Source: SCGC-AG-212-J23 sp035762345 (GTDB taxonomy: Bacteria > Pseudomonadota > Gammaproteobacteria > Burkholderiales > SG8-39). From it: DNA of 15,289 bases. The notes beneath the pieces are model-generated. The model had not been told where the DNA came from, did no database searches, and worked only from the letters and a program-made list of their open reading frames with translations. The translations under genes were made by a program, and so were the position numbers. Within the stretch, counting starts at the first letter, position 1. The number at the start of each line of letters is the position of its first letter. Positions 7,238-13,191 of this stretch are shown here, piece by piece. Where the stretch lies: positions 1-15,289 of the forward strand of contig DASTPE010000051.1 of assembly GCA_035762345.1 (NCBI GenBank), read 5' to 3'.

Positions 7238-7638
7238 TGCAGATTCTGCAGCCGCCCGGCTGGGCGCGCCCCAAAGGCTTCTCCAATGGAGTCTCCTGTA
7301 AAGGAAACCTTGTGTTCATTGCAGGCCAGATCGGCTGGACCGGCGAGGGGAAATGGGAGGCGCGCGATTTTGCCGGCCAGTTCCGTCAGGCGCTCGCGAA
7401 CATCATCGCGGTGCTGAAAGAAGCGAAAGGCAGGCCCGAGCATATCGCGAGGCTTACGTGGTACGTGCTCGACAAGAAGGAGTACCTCGACTCGCTGAAA
7501 GCCGTCGGAGAAGCGTACCGCGAGCTCATGGGCCGCCACTACCCGACGATGTCCGTGGTGCAGGTGAGCGGGCTCGTGGAGCCCGAGGCTCGCCTCGAGA
7601 TCGAAGCCACCGCCGTAGTACCGGAGATTCCGTCATGA
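7234..7638 (+). CDS. RidA/YjgF-family enamine/imine deaminase
   Basis: 134 residues from the ATG at 7234 (MMQIL; the ATG at 7237 is equally possible). The first ATG overlaps the ligase stop. The fold signature is clear: VFIAGQIGWTGEGKW, DFAGQFRQALANIIAVLKEA, LTWYVLDKKEYLD and MSVVQVSGLVEPEARLEIEA. The Arg of ARLEIEA (codon 7591-7593, residue 120) is the conserved carboxylate-binding Arg needed for deaminase activity in RidA. Family members hydrolyse reactive enamines/imines to ketones and ammonia. Lying between 2-aminobenzoate-CoA ligase and 2-aminobenzoyl-CoA monooxygenase/reductase, it plausibly deaminates the 2-amino-5-oxo-cyclohexene product (inference). Homologues occur in related anthranilate clusters. 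Its stop overlaps the next ATG (ATGA, 7635-7638). Confidence 0.9.
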   Translation: MMQILQPPGWARPKGFSNGVSCKGNLVFIAGQIGWTGEGKWEARDFAGQFRQALANIIAVLKEAKGRPEHIARLTWYVLDKKEYLDSLKAVGEAYRELMGRHYPTMSVVQVSGLVEPEARLEIEATAVVPEIPS

Positions 7639-9992
7639 AAGTCAGCGTGATCGGAGGAGGACCGGGCGGCCTGTATTTCGCGCTGCTCGCGAAGAAAGCC
7701 TGGCCGCGCTGGGACATCACGGTGTACGAGCGCAACCGTCCCGACGACACCTTCGGCTTCGGCGTGGTTTTCTCGGACCAGACGCTCGACACCTTCAAGG
7801 CCTACGACCTCGTCACGTACGAGCGCATCCGGCGCCGCTTCGCCTACTGGGGCGACGTCGATGTGGTCTACAAGGGGCAGGTCATGCGCTCGGGCGGCAA
7901 CGGCTTCTGCGGCTGCTCGCGGGTGGCGCTGCTCAACATCCTGCAGGACCGCGGGCGCGAGCTCGGCGTACAGATGCGCTTTCAGCGCGAGGTCGAGGGG
8001 CTGGAAGAGTTTGGCGACTCGGACCTGATCGTGGTCGCGGACGGCATCAACTCCAAGATCCGGGAGAAGTACAAGGAGCACTTCCAGCCGAGCGTCGATC
8101 TGCGGCCCAACAAGTTCACCTGGCTCGGATCGACCAAGCCGCTGGACGCGTTCAAGTACTTCTTCCGCGAGACTCCGCAGGGGGTGCTACTCGCGCACTG
8201 CTACCAGTACGAGGCCGACCGCTCCACCTGGGTGATCGAGATGAACGAGGATACCTGGCGCAACTTCGGCTTCGACAAGCTCTCGGAGACCGAGATGCTG
8301 CCCGTGCTCGAGCGCGTGTTCGCCGAAGAGCTCGACGGGCATCCGCTGATCGCCAATCGCTCGCTGTGGCGGAACTTCCCCACCATCACCAACAAGACCT
8401 GGGTAAGGGCGGAAGGAAGAAATGCGGCCGTGCTCGTCGGCGACGCCAAGGCGACCGCCCATTTTTCCATCGGCTCGGGGACCAAGCTCGCGATGGAAGA
8501 CGCCATCGCCCTGTTTGAAGCCTTCAGGAAACAATCCGATGTAAAGAGAGCCTTGAGCATCTACGACACCGCGCGGCGGGAAGAGGTGGAGAAGACGCAG
8601 CACGCAGCGAACGTGTCGCTCGCCTGGTTCGAGCACATGAAGCGCTACTGGGGCATGGAGCCGGTGCAGTTCGCCTTCGGCGTGATGTCGCGCTCCAAGC
8701 AGATCACCTGGGAGAACCTCGAGCTGCGCGACCCGCGCTTCATCAAGGACATCCACCGCTGGTTCGCGCAGAAGGTGAAGGCGCAGGGCTTCGACATCGA
8801 TCTCGCCAATCCGCCAGTGCCCATGTTTACGCCCTTCCGCCTGCGCGACATGGTGGTCGAGAACCGCGTCGTGGTGTCGCCGATGGACCAATACTCCGCG
8901 GTCGACGGCGTGCCGGGCGACTGGCATTTCGTGCATCTTGGTAGCCGCGCGATCGGCGGCGCGGGCCTCGTCTATGTGGAAATGACCTGCCCTTCGCCCG
9001 AGGCGCGCATCTCGCCCGCAGACACGGGGCTTTGGAACGAGACGCAAAGGGACGCCTTCAAGCGCATCGTGGATTTTTGCCACGCGAATTCCAGGGCGAA
9101 GATGTGCATGCAGCTCGGGCATTCCGGCCGAAAAGGCTCGACTCAGCTCGGCTGGGAGCGCATGGACTACCCGCTCGAGAGCGGCAACTGGTCCGTGGTC
9201 TCCGCCTCGCCCATTCCGTACTACGAAGGCATCTCGCAGGTGCCGCGGGAAATGACTCGCGCGGATATGGAAACGGTCGTATCGGATTTCAAAAGAAGCG
9301 CTTTCTTTGCGCAGCAGGCAGGCTTTGACATGCTTGAGCTCCACATGGCGCACGGGTATCTCCTCGCCAGCTTCATTTCCCCGCTCACCAATCGCCGCAA
9401 GGACGAGTACGGCGGAAGCATCGAAAACCGCATGCGCTTTCCGCTCGAAGTCTTCAGGGCGTGCCGCAACGCATGGCCTGAGCGCAAGCCGATGTCGGTG
9501 CGCATCTCTGCGACCGACTGGGCGCCGGGCGGGCTCGTCGGCGAAGACCTGATCGCGCTCACGAAGATGCTGAAGGACGCGGGCTGCGACATGATCGACT
9601 GCTCGACCGGCCAGACGGTGCCGTACCAGAAGCCGATGTACGGGCGGATGTATCAGGCGCCGTTCTCAGACTGGCTGAGGAACGAAGTCGGGATCGCCAC
9701 CATGACGGTGGGCGCGGTGACGACACCGGACCAGGTGAACACGCTGCTGGCTGCCGGCAAGGCTGACCTCGTCGCGCTGGCGCGGCCGCATCTCGCCAAT
9801 CCTTACTTCACGCTCCAGGCCTCCGCCTGGTACCAGCACATGGGCCAGTATTGGCCTCCCCAGTACCTTTCGGGCCGCGACCAGGCGTTCCGCAACTCCG
9901 CGCGCGAGCGTGCGGAGCAGATGGACCTGCGCATCAAAGCGCGCCCGGCGAGTCACGAGGTGAAGGAAGGCCCGGTGAAGAGAGCCGCGTGA
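7635..9992 (+). CDS. abmA: Bifunctional 2-aminobenzoyl-CoA monooxygenase/reductase (often annotated salicylyl-CoA 5-hydroxylase/oxidoreductase)
   Basis: 785 residues, two fused flavoenzymes. Residues 1 to about 380 form an FAD monooxygenase of the salicylate-hydroxylase type: GGGPGG near the N-terminus, VVADGINSKIR, and VLVGDAKATAHFSIGSG with Asp270 binding the flavin ribityl chain. From about 393 to 745 there is an Old Yellow Enzyme-type FMN domain: PMFTPFRLRDMVVENRVVVS, MQLGHSGRKG, HMAHGYLLASFISPLTN (His570/His573 substrate pair), YGGSIENRMRF, and a C-terminal phosphate site around VGAVTTPDQ and LVALARPHLANP. The known Azoarcus evansii enzyme has exactly this architecture. It hydroxylates 2-aminobenzoyl-CoA at C5 with O2 and NADH, then reduces the ring. 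The position equivalent to YqjM Cys26 is Asp418 (SPMDQYS). Salicylyl-CoA hydroxylase proper lacks the reductase half, so the fusion favours the anthranilate role. GTGA overlap with the next gene. Confidence 0.92.
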   Translation: MKVSVIGGGPGGLYFALLAKKAWPRWDITVYERNRPDDTFGFGVVFSDQTLDTFKAYDLVTYERIRRRFAYWGDVDVVYKGQVMRSGGNGFCGCSRVALLNILQDRGRELGVQMRFQREVEGLEEFGDSDLIVVADGINSKIREKYKEHFQPSVDLRPNKFTWLGSTKPLDAFKYFFRETPQGVLLAHCYQYEADRSTWVIEMNEDTWRNFGFDKLSETEMLPVLERVFAEELDGHPLIANRSLWRNFPTITNKTWVRAEGRNAAVLVGDAKATAHFSIGSGTKLAMEDAIALFEAFRKQSDVKRALSIYDTARREEVEKTQHAANVSLAWFEHMKRYWGMEPVQFAFGVMSRSKQITWENLELRDPRFIKDIHRWFAQKVKAQGFDIDLANPPVPMFTPFRLRDMVVENRVVVSPMDQYSAVDGVPGDWHFVHLGSRAIGGAGLVYVEMTCPSPEARISPADTGLWNETQRDAFKRIVDFCHANSRAKMCMQLGHSGRKGSTQLGWERMDYPLESGNWSVVSASPIPYYEGISQVPREMTRADMETVVSDFKRSAFFAQQAGFDMLELHMAHGYLLASFISPLTNRRKDEYGGSIENRMRFPLEVFRACRNAWPERKPMSVRISATDWAPGGLVGEDLIALTKMLKDAGCDMIDCSTGQTVPYQKPMYGRMYQAPFSDWLRNEVGIATMTVGAVTTPDQVNTLLAAGKADLVALARPHLANPYFTLQASAWYQHMGQYWPPQYLSGRDQAFRNSARERAEQMDLRIKARPASHEVKEGPVKRAA

Positions 9993-11479
9993 GCGAGACT
10001 CTCTGGGGACTGGTCGAGCGCCGTGCCCGAGATGCTCCGCACGCTGCAGCGGTTTTGTTTGACCGCGAAGTCATCTCCAATCGAGAGTTTCGCCAGCGCG
10101 CTGTGAGTCTTGCCCGAGGGTTCGCTGGCGTTGGCGTGCGCAAAGGCGACGTCATAGCGGTCCAGCTGCCCAATATCCCGGAATACCTGCTCTCGTATGC
10201 CGCGATTTGCGCGCTTGGCGCGACGCTGCAACCAGTGCACATGCCGTACCGGCGCGCCGAGCTTGCAACCCTGCTCAAGCATTCCGAAACCCGCCTGTTC
10301 CTGTGTCTTTCGCGCTTCAAGGACGAGTTTCGCGCGAAGGAAGCACTGTCAGTGGTGGAGCAGGTGCTGGCGCTCGGCGAGCCGGTCGAAGGAGCAAGAG
10401 CCTTCGGATCCCTAGCGACAGGTACGCAGCTCGAGCGAGTGACCGAAAGCTCACCCGAAGATCGCTTCCTCCTGCTCTATACCTCAGGCACCACCGACGA
10501 GCCTAAAGGCGTGCCGCATGCGCAGCGCGGCTTCCTTGCCAACGCGATGGCCTCGGTGCCGGAGATGGAAATAGCGAAAGACGAGGTGATCCTGTCCGCT
10601 GCGCCGCTCACGCATCTTTACGGGCTGTACGCGTATCACCTCAGCCTGTGCTCCGGTGCTGCGATGTCGTTGTTGCCCGCATTTACACCCCCCGATCTTG
10701 CGAAAGTGATTGAAACCCATCGGGTGGACTGCGTGTTCGCCGGGCCGGCGCATTTCAAGCTGCTGCTCGACGGCGGGTTGCTCGAGCGCCACGACGTCTC
10801 CTCGCTGCGCTTCGCCTGCCTCTCCGGGAGCCCGGTGCCGCCTGAGCTGGCCGCGGCGGTGGAGAAAAAGCTGCCCAAAGGCAAGACGATCCAGCTCTGG
10901 GGCATGACAGAGCTGCAGGCCGGCTCCTTCTCGCGGCCGCGCGACCCCACCGATGTGCGTCACGGCACGGCGGGGGCAGCCACGCCCGGGACCGAGCTTC
11001 GAGTCGTGGGTGGGCACCTGCAGGTAAAGGGGGTCTCCCTTTTTTCCGGCTATTTGAAAAACCCAAAGGCCACGCGCGAAGCCTTTAGCCCCGACGGCTG
11101 GTTCGAGACAGGCGACACTGCGGAGCTGTCCGCGGCCGGTCACCTGCGCTTCACCGGGCGCGTTAAGGAGATCATTAACCGCGGCGGCATGAAATACTCG
11201 CCGCTCGACGTGGAGGCAATCATCGACCGTATGCCAGGGATTGCGCGCTCAGCCGTCGTGCCCTATCCGGACGCGGTGCTCGGCGAACGCGCCTGCGTGT
11301 TCGTGCAGCCGGCCTCCGGAGCCGCACGGCCTACGCTGGAAGCGATCGTCAGCGAGCTCGATCGCGCTGGCGTGGCGAAGTTCAAGTGGCCCGAGCGACT
11401 TGAGCTCGTCGAGGCGATGCCCATCACGCCGACGCAGAAGGTCATGCGAGGGCGGCTGCGAGAGCTTCTGAAACGATGA
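9989..11479 (+). CDS. AMP-dependent acyl-CoA ligase, second in the operon
   Basis: 496 residues from a GTG at 9989 that overlaps the abmA stop (GTGA), with a purine-rich GAAGAGAG just upstream. It belongs to the acyl-CoA synthetase (ANL) family. The P-loop is TSGTTDEPKG (T165-G174), with Asp in the position usually held by Gly in TSGTTGxPKG. Other motifs are LWGMTELQAG (A5), GWFETGDTAELSAAGHLRFT (A7), GRVKEIINRGGMKYSPLDVE (A8) and a C-terminal PITPTQKVMRGRLRELL with the catalytic Lys at 484; TQK replaces the more usual TGK. It resembles medium-chain or cyclohexane-carboxylate-type ligases more than aryl-CoA ligases. It may rescue free acids released from pathway CoA esters or activate a related substrate (inference). 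The substrate is unknown. ATGA overlap with the GST gene. Confidence 0.88.
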   Translation: MSETLWGLVERRARDAPHAAAVLFDREVISNREFRQRAVSLARGFAGVGVRKGDVIAVQLPNIPEYLLSYAAICALGATLQPVHMPYRRAELATLLKHSETRLFLCLSRFKDEFRAKEALSVVEQVLALGEPVEGARAFGSLATGTQLERVTESSPEDRFLLLYTSGTTDEPKGVPHAQRGFLANAMASVPEMEIAKDEVILSAAPLTHLYGLYAYHLSLCSGAAMSLLPAFTPPDLAKVIETHRVDCVFAGPAHFKLLLDGGLLERHDVSSLRFACLSGSPVPPELAAAVEKKLPKGKTIQLWGMTELQAGSFSRPRDPTDVRHGTAGAATPGTELRVVGGHLQVKGVSLFSGYLKNPKATREAFSPDGWFETGDTAELSAAGHLRFTGRVKEIINRGGMKYSPLDVEAIIDRMPGIARSAVVPYPDAVLGERACVFVQPASGAARPTLEAIVSELDRAGVAKFKWPERLELVEAMPITPTQKVMRGRLRELLKR

Positions 11480-12159
11480 TTTCCTTGTACGAGCTGCGGG
11501 GCAAGGGCGAGCGGCGCTACAGCCTCTTCTCCTGGCGCACGCGCATGGCGCTGAAGCACAAGGGCCTGGACTTCGAGTCGTGCCCGGTGCGCATGTCGGA
11601 TAAAGCGGCGATCGCTTTCTCGGGCGGCAAGACCGTTCCGGTGATCAAGGATGGGGACACCGTGGTGCGCGACTCGTGGAAGATTGCGGAATACCTGGAG
11701 AGCCGCTATGCCGACGCCCCGCCGCTCTTCGGCGGCGAGATCGGCCGTGGCGTGTCGGCTGCCTTCAACACCTGGGTCGACCGCGCCGTCGTGCCGGCGA
11801 TGCTGCCGGTGATCGCGGCCGACGTCCATGAGCGCATCGACCCCGAGGACGAGAGCTATTTTCGCCAGACCATGGAGAAAGTGCTGAAGAGTACGCTCGA
11901 AGAGTCGCGCGCACGGCGCGAAGCGGCCGTGCTCAATCTCGGCAGGGTGCTTGCACCGATGCAGGAAGCGTGCAAGCGTCAGGCGTTCATCTCCGGCAAG
12001 GACGCCGCGTACGCCGACTACGTCCTGTTCTCGGTGTTTCAGTGGGCGCGCGTCATGAGTCCGCAGGAACTGCTCGGCCCCGAGGACCCGCTGTGCCGCT
12101 GGCGCGAGCGCATGCTCGGGCTTTTCGGCGGCTTTGCCCGCAACGTAGCAACCGCATGA
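11476..12159 (+). CDS. Glutathione S-transferase, LigE/beta-etherase-like
   Basis: 227 residues. The ATG overlaps the ligase stop. The N-terminal thioredoxin-like domain (about 1-85) reads LYELRGKGERRYSLFSWRTR, then ALKHKGLDFE, then GGKTVPVIKDGDTVVRDSW, IAEYLESRY and PPLFGG. It has the cis-Pro of VPV and a DS in place of the usual ES of the glutathione gamma-Glu site. Ser16 matches the candidate activating Ser of the 'FSPFCWRT' motif in LigE-type/fungal-bacterial GSTs. The C-terminal helical domain includes GKDAAYADYVLFSVFQWA. LigE-type enzymes cleave lignin beta-aryl ethers, but most relatives are uncharacterised. In this operon it could trap an electrophilic or quinone-like intermediate (inference). 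ATGA overlap with the next gene (12156-12159). Confidence 0.88.
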   Translation: MISLYELRGKGERRYSLFSWRTRMALKHKGLDFESCPVRMSDKAAIAFSGGKTVPVIKDGDTVVRDSWKIAEYLESRYADAPPLFGGEIGRGVSAAFNTWVDRAVVPAMLPVIAADVHERIDPEDESYFRQTMEKVLKSTLEESRARREAAVLNLGRVLAPMQEACKRQAFISGKDAAYADYVLFSVFQWARVMSPQELLGPEDPLCRWRERMLGLFGGFARNVATA

Positions 12160-12650
12160 AAAATACCGTTCTTGCCGTACTGCTCTTGTTCGCGCCGCCG
12201 GCGCTGGCGGCGCTCGACATCAAGGAAATCGCGCTCGGCGCCAAGGAGCAGGACATCAAGCGCGCCCTCCCCAGCGCGCATTGCCGGCCGCTGCAATGGG
12301 AGAGCAAGGCTGCCGACCGGCGTTGCGACGATTCGCGCGTCGCCTTCGGCGGCGTCGAGGTTCAGGTCACGTTCTATTTGAAGAAAGACGTCGTCGAAGC
12401 CTTCGACGTGCGCTTCGACACGCGCGAGCTCGAGCGCTTTGTCGCTTTCCTCAAGTCGCGCTACGGCGCCCCGGTCACCGAAACGCGCGACACCTTCCGG
12501 CGCAAGGACGGTGGTGAGCGCCAGGTGCAGAAGGTGCTCTGGGAGGACGGCAAGCAGCGCGCCGTCCTCACCGCGCAGCTCGAGAAGCGCCGCGCCTCCA
12601 TGCTCGTGTCGCGCGGCAACTTCGAGGAAGAGATCTACCGCGTGCGCTAA
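12156..12650 (+). CDS. Small exported protein of unknown function
   Basis: 164 residues. It begins with a clear Sec signal peptide: MKNT, a hydrophobic core VLAVLLLF, and a probable cleavage after APPALA (residue 18). The mature protein has two Cys (43 and 57) within a short loop that could form a disulfide in the periplasm. The start of the mature region (LDIKEIALGAKEQDIKRALP) recalls the 'G.....v...lG/P' repeat element of SmpA/BamE-like small periplasmic proteins, but I do not assign it. There is no Cys at +1, so it is not a lipoprotein. The start overlaps the GST stop (ATGA), making it the last gene of the long operon. Its stop lies one base before a large palindrome. I do not recognise the family. 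Confidence 0.75.
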   Translation: MKNTVLAVLLLFAPPALAALDIKEIALGAKEQDIKRALPSAHCRPLQWESKAADRRCDDSRVAFGGVEVQVTFYLKKDVVEAFDVRFDTRELERFVAFLKSRYGAPVTETRDTFRRKDGGERQVQKVLWEDGKQRAVLTAQLEKRRASMLVSRGNFEEEIYRVR

Positions 12651-12651
12651 C

Positions 12652-12724
12652 CGAATTCGGGGTCAGGGTCGCAATTCGTTTTCACGTACGTGAAAACCGA
12701 ATTGCGACCCTGACCCCGAATTCG
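12652..12724. repeat. 73-base near-perfect palindrome (REP-like), between convergent genes
   Basis: The left arm (12652-12687, 36 bases) and right arm (12688-12724, 37 bases) are reverse complements. The only difference is one extra base (TTCGTTTTC against TTCGGTTTTC on the complement). There is no loop: the centre is ACGTACGT (12684-12691). Each arm holds GAATTCGGGGTCAGGGTCGC or its complement. It occupies all but one base of the gap between the stop at 12650 and the convergent stop beginning at 12725. It resembles short dispersed palindromes (REP/RAYT-type, 'GGGGTCAGxGT' core) that I recall from proteobacterial genomes. It may also work as a two-way terminator, but no run of T follows either arm. 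Confidence 0.85.
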
Positions 12725-13150
12725 TTATTTCAGTTTCTTCAGCGCCGCGATCGCCTTGGCCTGATCGTCCGGACTGTCGAGGGCGATGAAGCTCACGAAC
12801 TTGCTGCCGATCGCGACCCCCGACATGCCGCGGAAGTTGATGCCGGCGTCCGACAGCGCGCGCGCGATTTTCGAGCCCAGGCCCGGCTTGTCGCCGCCCT
12901 CGATGCGCACCGAATGGATGTTCTCGGGCTTGCCCATGCCGGTCTGCTGCGCCGCCTCGAGCACCTTCTTGCCTTTGACCGGCGTGACGAACATGACGCC
13001 CTTGCCGGGGTTCTCGGCGGTGCGGCGCGCGAGCACCATTTCGAAGTTCGCTCCGGCCTTCGACAGGTTTTCAAGCTTCTCCGCCGCGCCGCCTGGGCGA
13101 TCGTCGATGGTCACCGCCCACACGTCGCACTTCGCCACCTTGAGTGCCAT
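12725..13150 (-). CDS. Double ACT-domain protein
   Basis: 141 residues from the ATG at 13150, preceded by a strong AGGAGG (13161-13156 on the minus strand) five bases away. A longer upstream frame is the shadow of the rhodanese gene. Two ACT-like ligand-binding modules are visible. The first is about 9-75, with DDRPGGAAEKLENLSKAG and FEMVLARR. The second is about 80-141, with GGDKPGLGSKIARALSDAGI and FVSFIALDSPDDQAKAIAAL. The 'PG...' turn followed by a helix and 'aGI/aGA' is the ACT signature. No catalytic domain is attached. Such stand-alone proteins are usually small-molecule (often amino-acid) sensors of unknown target. The gene is divergent from the rhodanese gene across 41 bases and convergent with the operon above. 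Confidence 0.85.
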   Translation of the reverse strand: MALKVAKCDVWAVTIDDRPGGAAEKLENLSKAGANFEMVLARRTAENPGKGVMFVTPVKGKKVLEAAQQTGMGKPENIHSVRIEGGDKPGLGSKIARALSDAGINFRGMSGVAIGSKFVSFIALDSPDDQAKAIAALKKLK

Positions 13151-13191
13151 GGTTTCCTCCTCGGGTTTCGTCAGGCGGCATAATTTATCCC
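13151..13191. promoter_or_regulatory. Divergent intergenic region with overlapping promoter candidates
   Basis: Only 41 bases separate the ACT start from the rhodanese start. On the plus strand CATAAT (13179-13184) is one mismatch from the -10 consensus and ends seven bases before the rhodanese ATG, with no good -35. The same AT-rich stretch on the minus strand (GATAAATTATG) could hold the -10 for the ACT gene. If both are used, transcription of the two genes is mutually exclusive at this site. Confidence 0.35.

Noticed and set aside
9851..9988. N-terminal extension of the second acyl-CoA ligase from the TTG at 9851
   Set aside because: This part lies inside abmA, reads as low-complexity shadow sequence, and the GTG at 9989 gives a normal family N-terminus with GTGA coupling.
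7635..9992. Annotation as salicylyl-CoA 5-hydroxylase
   Set aside because: The common database name covers this fusion, but the Old Yellow Enzyme-type second half and the ligase/RidA neighbours fit 2-aminobenzoyl-CoA monooxygenase/reductase better. A salicylyl-CoA role is not excluded.
10040..10340. Recently transferred segment in the second ligase gene, because its base composition looks slightly less GC-rich
   Set aside because: The shift is mild by eye, reading frame and overlaps are intact, and no mobile-element ends are visible.
12652..12724. A standard rho-independent terminator
   Set aside because: The hairpin potential is very strong, but no run of T follows either arm, so it is listed as a repeat with possible barrier function.
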